From positions 21,001 through 85,000 of the forward strand of contig JBBHKE010001937.1 in assembly GCA_037447655.1 (NCBI GenBank): 64,000 nucleotides of DNA, in the 5' to 3' direction. Shown here one piece after another: positions 10,396 to 22,603 of the stretch. Under the pieces are notes generated by a model, which was not told where the DNA came from, did no database searches, and saw nothing but the letters and a program-made list of their open reading frames with translations. The translations under genes and the position numbers were made by a program. This DNA is from Zygnema cylindricum. Taxonomy: Eukaryota; Streptophyta; Zygnematophyceae; Zygnematales; Zygnemataceae. Position 1 is the stretch's first letter; the number at the start of each line of letters is the position of its first letter.

Positions 10396-11447
10396 TGTAG
10401 ATATTACTGGCTCTTTTAGTAATTTATAGGTCTAAAATGAAATGCAGAAAAAAAACTTAGGCAGTCTGCCTCTAACTCCTCTCTTCAGCTCCCACACTTG
10501 TCCTTGTCACTGAAGGTTAGAGAGGAAGCTAGAGCCATGGCTACATATGCTGTCTAGAGATAGAGAGACAATCGGTAAATTTTGGTACGTTTACCAAAAT
10601 ATACTTGATGAGTCCCAGATTTGATCGTGGTACCTGCCGTCCGTCAAGACAACAATATCCGGTAGCTTTATCCAATAGTATAGGATCGGTGCTGAGATAT
10701 ATAGGGTTTGATAGGTATTTAAAGTACTACGATTACATAAATTCATTTAATGGCGCCAACATACATGTAACATAGACACAGTTAAAATATCCGTACGGTG
10801 TACGGTACTTTGCGAAATGAATACCGCCCATTTGTTTTCGACGGCGAAACAAATATTGCGCATTGATTTTCGACGGCTAAAATCAAAAGTTGTTTTCGAT
10901 CGAAGGGCCAAGGTAGGTGCCGAGATCGTGCAATAGACACTTAAGCGTTTTTTGGCCAGCGCCACGTCAAGCGCCACGTGGCACGACATCATTAGCTTGC
11001 GGCATCTCCCGAGAATATGGGAACTAATCCGGATATGACAAGCGTCAACATTTCAATCATGCCGCACGATGGCGTATAGAAAGTACTTCAACACCTGTAC
11101 CTTAGTGTACGCCACAATCTAGTGATTGGTGCCGTACTGTAGTAGTAGAGTGTTTAGAGAGGGATGTAGGACTTAGAAAATTTGGTAGTAGCCCCCTCTC
11201 TCCCAGAGAGCTCTTACACAAAAGGTCAACTTTGACCCTTCATAACTTACTTCTCAGGGGAGCAAATTCAAAGATTCTTTTTGCTATTGTCTCAAGGGAG
11301 GCCTCTCTTCACAAGGGTGAAGGTGGTCAAAGTTTTTGCCTGCCAAGGTGGCAGTTATTCTTGTTGAAACACAAAGGGGTTAGGAGTATCCTATAGGCTT
11401 CATGTGTGCTGCCTACTCTGTGGACCAATGGAGGTCTCCAAGTTGCA
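10396..11447 (+). mobile_element. Copia element A, 5' LTR
   Basis: The LTR starts TGTAGATATTACTGG and ends GTTGCA just before the primer-binding site. It matches the A 3' LTR pieces at 15856-16228 and 54391-54843, and shares with the other copia LTRs here the block around AGAGCCATGGCT and a tRNA-like stem-loop near 10607-10645. The TATA position common to these LTRs is degraded (ACACAAAAGG near 11215). The gag start codon (11428) lies inside the LTR. Confidence 0.85.
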
Positions 11448-11462
11448 AGTTATGGGCCCACC
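11448..11462 (+). promoter_or_regulatory. Primer-binding site of A (half-tRNA iMet type)
   Basis: AGTTATGGGCCCACC differs by one base from GGTTATGGGCCCACC, the reverse complement of the anticodon stem-loop of plant initiator tRNA-Met. That mode of priming (an internal tRNA fragment) is known from Drosophila copia and yeast Ty5. The site is in frame with the gag start at 11428. Confidence 0.8.
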
Positions 11463-14400
11463 ATCTAAGGTGCCTATCTTAAATGGAACAGGCTTCATAT
11501 ACTGGGAGAGTATGATGATAGGAGCTCTATGTGAGAAAAGGTTTTGGGGGATAATGAGTGGTTGAGTGAGGCCTCTATCCAGCCTGGGTATTCCTTTGGT
11601 TTTGCAGGGACCAGGTTTACCAAAAAGACAGATCTAGCTCCATTGGAGGAGAATGAGGATGGGGAGATTATTGTGACGGACAAAGGGAAAGAAAAAGAGA
11701 CGATAACATCGATCGCAACATCTATAGCAACCGGATCGGCTTTCATGTCATCTGTTCCGAGGAATGAGGAGAGTGATATTGATACATGGGATTACAATAG
11801 CATTGCGGCAAAACACTTAATACTCCGTCATCTTACTGAAGGACTTGCATCTCTTCATTTGCAAGTAGAAAGGGCATCCGATCTATGGGTGACTCTAATA
11901 GAGATGTACCAAAGTGGTACAATTCAGCAACAAGAGTTGGCTCATCAGAAAATAGACGTATATGTATACAAAGGGGGAAAGATGTTGGACTTTTGTAATG
12001 AGCTTGCAACACTTTCCATGGAACTAGAGAGTGCTAGAAAAGTAGAAACTGAAAAAAAAAGGTTAATGCTTCCTCATAAAGTTACCCGATGAGTTCGAGA
12101 ATATAGTTAACCGAGTGTAGGCCTTGCCGGACTCAAGGTGGATATGGAATTATGTGGTAGGGATGATTGTCGTTCGATAGAATACGATAGAGATCCAAAG
12201 GGAAGGAAAGAGTGGGCAACCCTTGGCAGCAAGAACTGATTAGAGAAACAAGGATTCCAGAAAACGGGTCGGAAACTACGGAGGGGGGTGGCAGAAAAAT
12301 CAGTCCGATGAGTCGCGATTGAGGGCTCCCAAGGGGCTGTGTCATTCTGTAAGAAACTAGGGCACTATAAGGCTGAGTGCTCTAAGCTAACCGAACTACA
12401 ATTAAAGGAGGGACAGATTGGTGGATCTTTGAGAGGAAAGAAAAAGGCTTTTGTGACGCAAGTACATGAGGAGGAATCTGAGGACGAGGACAATGAGCTA
12501 TTGTTGGATGGGGAGTTAGAGACGAAGACGGAGGTCGAAATTCCACGAAAGCAGAAACGTACCTTTGGAGGATTAAAAGGTGAAGGAGGTTGGATTGTGG
12601 ATTCGGGTGCCTCCATGCACATGTGTAAGGACAAACACCTGTTCACTAAGATGAGAAAGATTTCCACAGTAGAGATAGAGTATGGGGATGGGAGAGTAGT
12701 CACTACTACTATGGTGGGATCGGTAGATCTAATAGTCTTAGTGGAGGGAAAGACATCGATAGTGATATTCTCTGATGTGTTATTTATACCAAAGTTTAAC
12801 AAAAACCTTATCTCAACGTCTGTGTTAGATGATAAGGGTTTTGAGACTAGCACTAGAAAGGGAACCCTTACTGCTAGCTTTGAGGAGGAAGTTTATTTCA
12901 ACGCTGAAAAAGGTAGCCAACCAATGTTTAGGTTGATTTTAAGAAATGAGAAGAAGAAACTTTATTATGCTTGTGTTCATGATATTATGTTGTGGCATAA
13001 GAGGCTTGGACATGTGCATTTAGATAAATTGAAAAAAAATAAAAAGATTGGAATACTGGAAAGAATTCAGTTTAGAGAAAGTGAAAACCTAAGTGACTGT
13101 ACTAGTTGTGCTCAACGTAAGGCACAAATGTTACCCTTCCCAAAGGAAGCCACTTATAAAGGAGAAAAAGTTTTAGACTTGGTACACACTGATATTTGGG
13201 GACCAACAAAGTGCCTTCACCCGGGGGTAAGAGGTTTATGATGACAATCACTAACGATTGGTCTCGTATTCTAGATTGTACTTCCTAAAAAATAAATCAG
13301 AGGCTCTACAGGTTTTTAAGGAATATAAAGCGTGGAGTGAGAAACTTCATGAAACCTCTATTAAGAGAGTAAAGAGTGATAATGGGGGAGAATATAACTC
13401 TAATTAGTTTGAGGATTTTTTGAGAGAAGATGGAGTGCAACATCAAAAAACACTTCCTCAAAATCTTAAGCAAAATGGTGTAGCCGAGAGGTTAAATAGG
13501 ACACTAAGTGATAGTGCTAGGAGTATGTTGTCGGATAAGAAGATAGGAAATAAATTCTGGGCAGAAACAATGAAATGTGTTAATTATCTCAAGAACAGAG
13601 TTCTTAGTTTGGCAATAAAAGGCCAAACTCCTTATGAGAGATGGACCAACCGAAAACCAGATGTTTCACACTTAAAGGTTTTCGGTAGTCAAGTGTTCAA
13701 TCCAGACAGAGATCAGTCAAATTGGAAGTTGGATCCGAAAGGAAAACCATGATATTTACTAGGATATGATGAACATGTAAAAGGATATGGAGTCTATGAT
13801 CTTAAAAGAGAAGATATTATCTTAGTGAAGCATCTAGTGGTTATGGATGAATTGAAATCTATAGATCCCTTTAAGCATACAAAGACAGTCAAAATCAGAT
13901 TTGAGACAGAAAATTCTGATGACTTTGAGCTTCCTAACTATCCAAGTTTTCGCGAAGATGATGATTTTACGGGTACAAATGAGACCAAGGAGGATTCAGC
14001 CATAGAACCCCTAGTGCCAACTCCAACCAAAACGAAAGACGTGGTAGAAATAGACGCGGAATCGACTGATAGGGGAGAAGTTGAAACTGTTGAAAAATCC
14101 ATGAGAGCCATCCATTCCGGCATTAGAGTTTGAGGGTGGAAGGAGAAGCGGCAAAAAATTGCAAGAGAAACAAGTTAACAACAAGGTAACCAAACTATCT
14201 CATCCCGATGAACCCCAGACAGATGATGAGGCGATGAACTGCCCTGAGAGGAACCGGTGGAAGAGAGTTGTTAATGAGGAGATGGCTTTGATTATGGCAG
14301 CCGATACGTGGGAATTTGTGGACTCTCCCCGTGACGGGAAGCTAATCGGGTGTAAGTAGGTATTTAAATTGAAACTCAACCAGGATAACACCATTGAGCG

Positions 14401-15326
14401 CTACAAGGCTCGGTTAGTGGCGAAAGGATTTACCCAAAAAGAGGGAATTGACTATGAGGAGACATTTGCCTAAGTCTTCAAGTTCCCCTCCGTCCGGATA
14501 CTTCTCAGTTTGGCAGCAACATAAAACATGGAAGTACATCAAATGGACATCAAAACAACCTTCCTACATGGAGAGTTGGAAGAGGAGATCTTTATGCGAC
14601 AACCCAAAGGATTTGTGGAGCAAGGGGAGGAGAGCAAGGTTAGCCAATTGGTCAAATCTTTTTATGGGCTGAAACAAGCGTTCGGTCAATGGAATAAGAA
14701 GCTCGATGAGTTTCTTACAGGTTTGGGATACATTTGGATCAACTCATATCACTCAATTTATTTGTTTCAAGATGAGGAAGGAATTATATTTATTGCAATT
14801 TATGTTGATGATTTGCTTGTCTTAAGTATATCTATGGATAAAATAAATAAGTTGAAAACGGATCTAAAAGGTAGATTTGAGATGAAGGTTATGGGTGAAG
14901 CAAGGTATATTTTAGGAATTCAGGTAGAGAGAGATAGAGATAGGAAAATAATCAGATTAACTCTAAAAGAAGCCATTGGAAACATGTTAGAAAGATTCCA
15001 AATGGACAAGGCTAATAGTTACCACTCTAATGTAACTAAATAACGCAAGTGAGGGGAGTGTGGAAGAGGGAGTTATAATCTTGGATGACGAGTTAGGCCC
15101 TAAAGAGAAAAAAATATGCAAACAATTCTTTATAGACAAGTAGTGGGCATCATAATATATTTTATGAATTGTACACGACCAGACATAGTTGCAGCTATAG
15201 GAGTACAAAGTAGGAGTATGAATGCTCCCACTAAGAAAGATTGGGAGGCAGCTAAGAGAGTCCTTCGATATCTCATAGGGACAAGAGATCTATGATTGCG
15301 TTTGGGTGGGAACAATAGTGACATCA

Positions 15327-15426
15327 CCACTTGGAATGATGCCAGCTACGGGGATGCTTTTATGAGGAGATGCACGCCACTTTGAGTGATGTAGCTATGG
15401 GGATGATCCTATGAGCAGATGTACGT
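15327..15426 (+). repeat. 50-bp tandem duplication in A RNase H
   Basis: The block starting CCACTT and containing GATG-AGCTA-GGGGATG occurs twice, at 15327-15376 and 15377-15426. It repeats the segment coding the first catalytic Asp region of RNase H. Since 50 is not a multiple of three, it shifts the frame. Confidence 0.75.
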
Positions 15427-15855
15427 TTGGATATGTATTCTATGTGGGTGATAGGGCTTGCTGGTGGTGCAGCAAGCACCAAAAGGTTATTGCTCAGTCC
15501 ATAATGGAGGCTAAGCACATAGCCTCTTGCTTTGCTATAAAAGAATTAATGTGGGTCAAGTCTTTGCTAGGTGAGCTTGGTCATCTTAAAAGTGGTGTCC
15601 AAAAAGTATTTTGTGATAATCAGGCAACCATTGCCAATTTCTTCCAATCCTAAACACCGCTTTAAAGCCAAACATATGAACATTAGACTTAGTTTTGTTA
15701 GGGAGAAGGTAGAAGACAAAATAATTAGCCTAGAGTATAAACCAGATAGTGAAATGGTAGCACATATGATGACCAAAATCTGTACCTTCCCTAATTATTT
15801 TCTTGTAGGGAAAAGTGTGGTCTTAAATTAAAGAGTGATTAGAAAATAGGTAGAG

Positions 15856-16228
15856 TGTAGAAATTAATGGTTCTTTTAGTATTTTCTAGGTCAAAAATGA
15901 AATGGCGAAAAAAGCAGAAGCATTGTGCCTCTAACTCCTCTTTTTAGCTCCCACACTTGTCGCACTCACTGAAGGTTAGAGAGGGAGCTAGAGCCATGGC
16001 TGCCTATAATGTCTAGAGATATAGAGATACTGCTAGATTTTTGGTAAGTTTACCAAAATATACTCGACGAGCTTAGGATTTGATCTTCCTACTTGCCGTC
16101 TGTCAAGACAACAATAACCACTAGTTTTATCCAATAGTCTAGGATCGGTGCTGAGATGTATATGAATTGAAAGGTATTTAAATTTGTACGATAACTTAAA
16201 TTCATTTAACGTCGCGAATCGACATGTA
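15856..16228 (+). mobile_element. Copia element A, 3' LTR, left part
   Basis: The LTR starts TGTAGAAATTAATGG after a worn polypurine tract (GAAAATAGGTAGAG) and follows the A 5' LTR up to its position 10769. Homology then stops at CATGTA, where a B-family LTR begins. The remainder of this LTR is at 54391-54843. Confidence 0.8.
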
Positions 16229-17586
16229 TTGATATTTGTGTATTTTCTAGGTCTATATTAGGATAGAAAAAGGCAGAGGCAGTCTCCCTCTAACTCCCTT
16301 CTCCAAGCCCCCACACTTGTCGTTGTCAATGAAGGCTAGAGAGGGAGCTAGAATCATGGCAACCAAAGCTCTCTAGAGAGACATAGAGTAGGTTTCGTAG
16401 ATTTACCAAAATGGTGTTTGACGGACCCAAGATTTGACCCTGGTACTTAGCGTCCGTCAAATCAACTACAGCCGTTAGCTTTATCCTGTAGCGTTGGACC
16501 AATGCTAAAGTACATGGACTACCATAATTATATAAATGTGAACGACGCGACATGTTCCATTTAACAGATTACGTGACAAACTATACATGGAAATGAACCA
16601 GACCACACTAATTCGATACCGCACGGAATTAACGTGATGAAATTTTATTTCGACGGTCCGGATAAATATCCCATTTGTATCGACGGCCGTGGTGCAAGCC
16701 GAGATTCCGGAGTGGGCGAATTGGCGTTTTCGTGCAACGCCACTAAGGTCAACATGTGGCAAGATCCTACAGGATTGCGCGATCTTCGAAACGCGAGATG
16801 ACAAGTCTGGATGTGACAAATGTCACATTATGGCGATGTCGTACATGGATCGTACAGAAAGTACTCCGTCACCTATACTTTCTTGTACTGTAAAATCATA
16901 TGATTCTTCTATACCTCAATTGGTTCACTGTTGACGAGAATTTCAACGGTCAACACGGAACGACGACCGTTGAAATTAAACGATCAACAAAGATTTATTT
17001 GGCGCGCCAAAGTGACACGTGGCATCATCCTATAGGATGTTGGAGAAAAAAGAGATAGAACGGCGACGATCTATTCGCCACGTGGCACACCGAGAGTGGT
17101 GCCACATAATTCCGTACATAAAATACAACGGCTACTGTGTTTTCAGTGTACATTATGTAGTGTGCAATAATATGATTGGTCTAAAGAGGCTATGAGAGGT
17201 TTTAGGACTTGAAACTTTTTTGGTAGGTAGCCACCTCTCTTTGAGAGCACCCTTGTATAAAAGGCTCACTTTGAGCCGCCATAACTATCAACTCAGTTGA
17301 CCATTTTCAGTGATTCTTTTTGTTGTAGACTCAAGGGTGTCTAAGCTACACAGAGGTGTAGTTGGTTGGAGTATTTGCATTCCAGGGTGGCAACATTTCT
17401 AAGGGAAAGTCAAAGTTGGGAATATTGTCTAAAACAAATGTTTAAGCTTTCCATTATGTCGTGAAACTGAGCACACAAAAAGTCTTCTTTCACAAAGGTG
17501 GAGTTTGATTGGGGTTCTCACTGCCAAGGTGTACGTCATTTGGGTTTGTATCAACTTGGATTCGGCACTATCTAGATAAGCTTCTT
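16229..17586 (+). mobile_element. Copia family B, LTR 1 of tandem array
   Basis: The LTR begins TTGATATTTGTGTATTTTC (family start TGTTGATATTT; the TG end is blurred by a possible 2-bp insertion). It contains the conserved stem-loop at about 16419-16457 and a TATAAAAG box near 17256. It breaks off after AAGCTTCTT, about 45 bp short of the normal LTR end, and joins gag sequence. Confidence 0.75.
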
Positions 17587-18535
17587 CACATCGGAAGAAG
17601 AGGAAGGGGAGAAAGAGGATGAAGATATTTTGCAGCTTCTCCACATCGGTAGAATGGAGAAAAGAGAAAAGTACACAAAAATTCCACGAAAGCAAAAGTG
17701 TGCTTTTGGAGGTGCAACGGAAGTAAAGAGAGAATAGATACTCGAGGGAGTTCAGCATGATGAGGATGTCATAGAATGTAAAGTGTTTCACTTAGAGATG
17801 AGAAAATCCGACCTAGGATCCATGATTTAAAAAGGGAAAAATCAAAATATTGAGGATATTTTTATAGATATTTTGGAAACAGGAAAATGGTCGGAAAGGA
17901 AGACTTCAACGTATTCCGAGGAAAGGGGAGAAGTAAATCTAGAGGGGGTTTCAAAAGATAGGGTAAAAGAGGAATATTTAATGAAAGGTTTAGGGGAGAA
18001 AAAATATTTACTGGGAATAAAATTAGAAACTGATAGTGGAAAAAATTCCACAGGAGAGAATGAGTAAAGTTCAAAAAATTGGGTGAGTATTATAGATAAA
18101 ATATGAGTGCGAAAGACGTAGATCTTATGAGGAACTTAGTGGGGACACTTGTTTTTGGGAAAATTTGGGGGGATAATCAATTTGACATCACTAATGGGAG
18201 TGATGCCATTAATGAAGGTGTGTCTGTAAAAGGGTTAGCATCTGGGTGTGTGTTACAGATTGGAGATGGGGCTAGCTGTTTGAACTACAATAGGGAAATC
18301 GGATTTTGTGTGGATGGAAAAGGGATGAGGTGGATAAAATCTTTGATCATATTTATGAAAAGTGGGATGCTAAATAAAATAAGTGATCAGCAAGATGGAA
18401 TATTAATTTCAGCTCATCTAATTGACCTTTTAAAATATGAGGGTATTTTCTTGACGCTTTATGGAAAAAAAAAAAGGTAGTGTTTGATATTTTTGTAGGA
18501 ATTGAAAGGAAAAATATATTAGAAAATAAGGGGAG
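17587..18535 (+). pseudogene. Copia family B, internal region 1 (gag tail, RT end and RNase H remnant)
   Basis: The 5' half of gag is missing; the region starts in the Glu-rich stretch after the zinc knuckle. It keeps IPRKQKCAFGG (the segment before protease in full copia elements), then jumps past protease, integrase and most of RT to MKGLGEKKYLLGIKLE, the counterpart of the RT end (MKDLGEARYILGI in D). It ends in a worn RNase H (DITNGSDA ... WIKSL; 18103-18480). Stops occur near 17735 and 17826. The junction with LTR 1 repeats CTTC-CACATCGG from further inside gag, which suggests a microhomology-based join. Confidence 0.7.
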
Positions 18536-19938
18536 TGTCGATATTTGTGTATTTTCTAGGTATATATTAGGATAGAAAAAGGTAGAGGCAGTCTCCCTCT
18601 AACTCCCTTCTTGAAGCACTCACACTTATCGTAGTCACTGAAGGCTAGAAAGGAACCTAGAGTCATGGCTGCCAAAGCTCTCTAGGGAGACACAGAGTAG
18701 GTTTCGTAGATTTACCAAAATGGTGTTTGACGGACCTAGGATTTGACCCTAGTACCTGGCGTCCGTCAAATCACCTGCAACCGTTAGCTTTATCTTCTAG
18801 TGTAGGACCAATGCTAAATTACATGGAGTACCATAATTATATAAATGTGAACGACACGACATGTTCCATTTAACAGATTACGGGACAAACTATACATGGA
18901 AATAAACCAGACCACACTAATTCCATACCGCACGGAATTAACGTGATGAAATTTTATTTTGATGGTCCAGATAAATATACGATTTGAATTGACGGCCGTG
19001 GTGCGAGCCGAGATTCCGGAGTGGTCGACTTGGCGTTTTCAGGCACCGCCACTCTAGATGACACGTGGCAAGATCCTAGAAGATGGCGCAATCTCCTGAA
19101 CGCGAGATGTCAAGTCTGGATGTGACAAATGTCACATTATGGCGATGTCGTACATGGACCGTACAAAAAGTACTCCGCCACCTGCACTTTCTTGTACGGT
19201 ATAGTCATGTGACTGGTCGGTACCTCAGTTGGTTACGTGTTGACGAGAATTTCAATAGTCAACACGGAACGACAACCGTTGAAATTAAACGGTCAACAAA
19301 GATTTATTTGGCGCGCTAAAATGACACGAGGCATCATCCTATAGGATGTTGGAGAAGAAAGAGATAGAACCACGATGACCTATTCGCCACCTGGTAGACC
19401 GAGAGTGGTGCCGCATAATTCTGTACATAAAATACAACGGCTACCGTATTTTGACTGTACATCATGTAGTGTGCGATAATCTGATTGGTCTAGAGGGGCT
19501 ATGAGAGGTTTTAGGACTTAGAACTTTTTTGGTAGGTAGCCGCCTCTCTCTAAAGCACCCTTGTATAAAAGGCTCAGTTTGAGGAGCCATAACTATAAAC
19601 ACAGTTGACCATATTCAGTGATTCTTTTTGCTACCCACCCAGGGGAGTCCAGGCTACACAGAGGTGTAGTTGGTTAGAGTGTTCGCTTGCCAGAGTGGCT
19701 GAATTTTTAAGGGAAATTCAAAGGTTGGAATACTGTCTAAAACACATGTTCAAGCTTTCCATTATGTGGTGAAATTGAGCACACAGAAAGTCTTCTTTCA
19801 CATAGGTGAAGTTTTATTGGGGTTCTCACTGCCAAGGTGTCAGTCATTTAGGTTTGTATCAACTTGGATTCGGCACTATCTAGATAAGCTTCTTTGGATC
19901 TGCGATTTCTGTGGGGAAATAGAACCCATATAATTTCA
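18536..19938 (+). mobile_element. Copia family B, LTR 2 of tandem array
   Basis: A full-length B LTR (about 1.4 kb). It starts TGTCGATATTTGTG after a polypurine tract (AAAATAAGGGGAG) and ends ATTTCA before a primer-binding site. The TATAAAAG box is at 19564-19571 and the stem-loop near 18729-18767. It serves as 3' LTR of internal region 1 and 5' LTR of internal region 2. Confidence 0.85.
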
Positions 19939-20664
19939 GGTTATGGGCCCACCATCTAGGGTGCCTATGTTTTATCGAACATACTTCACTTATAGGGAGT
20001 TATGATGGAGGGATTTCTTTTCGAAAAGCACTTGAAAGAAATTGTTCAGGACAAGTGAGGTGTCCGCCACCCGACTTTGGTGGAACTCACTATGGAGATT
20101 CATCTGGGCTTTCCAAAAAACCAACCGGAGATCAGATGCAACGGAAGGTGGAGGGAAAATCATTGCCATGGAAGAGGGAAAAAGGGAAAAGGGAAAAATA
20201 ACACTTATGGTGAGGGGAGCTAGGCTCTCGCTATAGCTTCACTTGTATGGGTTATAACTGAACAAAAAACTAAAGAAAATGACAAAAAAATATGGGAATA
20301 AAAAAACAGTATAGCAAAACATCTCATACTTAGAAACGTGTCTAAGTCCATAGCTATCACTCTTATAAACTTAACCAAGTCTTCAGAGATATGGGAAGCA
20401 CTAATTTAAATTTATAATAGTGGGACTATACAGAGGTCGCAGTTAGTAAAACATGAAATAGAGGCCTATGTTTATAAAGGCGGTAGCATGATAGAGTTTT
20501 GCAATGATATTGTTGCGTTATATGTTGAGCTTGCTAGTACGGGGTATGTAGAATCTGAGGAGAGAAAGATCAACACACTAATAATGAAACTCTCAGATGA
20601 GTACGAAAACATAATTTATTGTATATATGAAATTCTGTATCCTCTATTAGACTACATAATCCAT
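19939..20664 (+). pseudogene. Copia family B, internal region 2, first part (gag N-terminal half)
   Basis: It starts with the primer-binding site GGTTATGGGCCCACC (19939-19953). Gag follows in degraded frames: a VMGPPSRVPMFY-type N-terminus, a UBN2-type region (HLILRNV, then IEFCNDIVALYVELAS at about 20490-20550), with stops. Homology ends near 20664 at a minus-strand LTR and resumes at 35696 with a short loss, so 35696-36493 and 43696-43992 are its continuation. Confidence 0.7.
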
Positions 20665-21623
20665 GAAGCCTCTAAATAGCATTTAACTAACCCACTTCAA
20701 GCCACAACCACTGCTGCCGAAGAGGGAAAATTGACTATCTAATTGCATCGCTGTGCAGCTTGGACTCCCTTGAGTCGGTAGCAAAAAGAATCACTAAAAA
20801 CGACCAACCAACCGATAAGTTATGAGGTGGCAAAGATGCCAATTTATATAAAGCTCTCAAGGAAGAGGTGACTGTCTAAAAAATATGCTAAGTCCTACTT
20901 CCTTCTCACAACCCCTATTTACTAATGTACGACCCAATCACATAACTGTAAAGTACATAAAGGTATTATGGCCGATGTCTTTTCTGTACGGTCTGTGTAC
21001 GACAAGGCCGCTGAGTGGACGTGAGTCAACCTTTCACTCGACCTTACGCTCCCCGAAATTCCTACGACCGAATGTTATCCCTCCACGTGGCGCCAGGTCA
21101 TGCCACGTCCATAAACGCCAAAGTGACCATTTCGAGATCGCGGCAGCGATGTATGGCGTAGGATTAAATGTGACATTAAATTTTAGCCGTCGAAACAAAT
21201 GTCCGATTTATTTGTTTAATCGAAATGACGTCCGCACTAAGCTTTAACTAGTTCTATGTTCCTTCGTTCATATTTTAGTTAATCGGTTTCAAGACCGTAC
21301 AGAAGTTTAAATAGATATCAAACCCCATGTATCCTAACGGACTTCTGCGACAGACTGGTTAGAGCTAACGACTACGCCGCGCTCTGCCGGTCACAGGTTT
21401 GAGTCCTGTCGGACTCAACCTTTTGTTGAGACTGACTTAAGTCACTCTTTAGTTCCGCCTATGGAGCTGAGGCGGCCATGGCTCCATCACTCTCTCTCTC
21501 CTTCAATGACTACAACAAGTATGGGGGCAGGAGAGAAGAGATGGAGGCAAGATGCCTTTTTCTTATCTTTTTCGCTAATATATTTAGACCTAGAAAATAA
21601 CCAAAAACTATTTGTTTTCAACA
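20665..21623 (-). mobile_element. Copia fragment E, 3' LTR
   Basis: A D-type LTR in minus orientation, starting TGTTGAAAAC at 21623 and missing roughly 40 bp of its far end at 20664. On the plus strand it carries a tRNA-like block (GGTTAGAGCTAAC then AGGTTTGAGTCCT, about 21358-21412). A polypurine tract (AATAAGGGGAG, minus strand) lies next to its start. Confidence 0.75.
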
Positions 21624-22098
21624 CTCCCCTTATTTTCTAGTCTAATTAAAACTTTTCTCTTAATCCACATTTTTCCTTACAATATTTTAACTTGGGAGAG
21701 GGAACACGTTTGGTCATCATGTTAGCCACCATTTCTTCATCAGATTTTTACACAAGATTTACAATTTTATTTTCAACCTTTTCCCTCACGAAGCTCAATC
21801 TTATGTCCATATGCTTAGTATTTAATTGATGTTTTGGATTGGCTGCAATAGTAATGGCAGCTTGATTATCACAAAAAACTTCAATTACTCCCTCCTTGAT
21901 ATACCCCAATTCTTGGAACAAGGACTTGACCCACATAAACTATTTCACAGCAGAACTAGAGGCCATATACTCAGCCTCCATTGTCAAGCTCGTGTGCCTT
22001 TTCGACACATTTTCTTTTTACCGAGATTTTTGGAACCTATTTTCCCTACACAGTCACCGAGGTACAAATATTGAGTCACCGGGGTACAAATATTGAGG
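21624..22098 (-). pseudogene. Copia fragment E, end of RNase H
   Basis: Only the pol 3' end survives: an AEYMAS-type segment (about 21970), MWVKSLFQELGY, the catalytic-Asp block CDNQAAIT, the NPKH-KHMDIRLSFVREK stretch and the family C-terminus (MMTKRVPSP). A stop or frame change interrupts it near 21938 and again after KIVNLV. The 5' part is absent. Near 22050-22097 a 20-bp unit with CACCG-GGTACAAATATTG is repeated twice. Confidence 0.75.
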
Positions 22099-22587
22099 TG
22101 TAACAGTCCCGACTAGATCCCTGTATTTTTCACACGAAGCGCGACGCAATTTGGTTTACGCCTAATCGAGGCCGGACGACCAAGTTATTTCGTTCCCAAG
22201 ATTGCAATTTCACCACCTGGAAGCAGTTTCCAACGTCCCTAGCTGAGGGTACAGTGTGGATTGGCACGTAACTTTTGGGATTGCAATCTAGATTATGCTG
22301 TTAGATGTCACTTTGACTTTAGTTGAGGTCCAACTGACCTCTGGTTCATTAATTACATTAGGTCCAGGTTCAACACTTCAGGACCATCTAAGTACTCTTA
22401 ATAGATTAGTATATCTGATTTGGACTCTGAGTCCCAGATTTAGGCGAAGTTTGAAGTAGAACTTTTTGCCCTGAGTGTGGTACGGTCGTATTTGTCTTAT
22501 GTCAGTTCAATAGCAATTGCTTTCTGGTCATAGGCTCCTTGCATGGCGTTGATGCTTTGGATTTGAAACTGGACAAACACTGTTGTA
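22099..22587. mobile_element. Solo LTR of gypsy type (probable)
   Basis: This 489-bp block is unlike the copia sequences around it. It begins TGTAACAG and ends CTGTTGTA, near-inverted termini similar to those of gypsy element H (TGTAAAAG ... CTGTTACA). It is flanked by TGAGG (22094-22098) and TAAGG (22588-22592), a 5-bp duplication with one difference. No coding sequence, so it looks like a solo LTR of another family. Confidence 0.55.
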
Positions 22588-22603
22588 TAAGGCACTTGGG
22601 GCC

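Larger units (their letters stand above)
11428..15831 (+). pseudogene. Copia element A gag-pol, broken
   Basis: The domain order is gag, protease, integrase, RT, RNase H, as in Ty1/copia. Gag has a UBN2-type region (11780-12090) and a zinc knuckle at about 12340-12380 (CKKLGHYKAEC), with a frame change before it. Protease shows WIVDSGASMHMC at 12592. The integrase zinc finger (WHKRLGH ... CTSCAQ) spans 12990-13120, and the core has LVHTDIWGP, SDNGGEY and a GVAERLNRTL segment. RT has MDIKTTFLHGELEEEIF and the catalytic YVDD (about 14800). RNase H spans 15310-15780 and carries a 50-bp tandem duplication. In-frame stops occur at about 11563, 13405, 13750, 14357, 14470 and 14523, and there are frameshifts, so it cannot make a full polyprotein. 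The region is continuous from PBS to polypurine tract and nothing has inserted in it. Confidence 0.85.

Noticed and set aside
21340-21415. A functional tRNA gene in the E or D LTR
   Set aside because: A- and B-box-like blocks and a T-arm are present, but I could not fold a full cloverleaf, and the block recurs at the same place in all related LTRs; I report it as a tRNA-like LTR feature instead.
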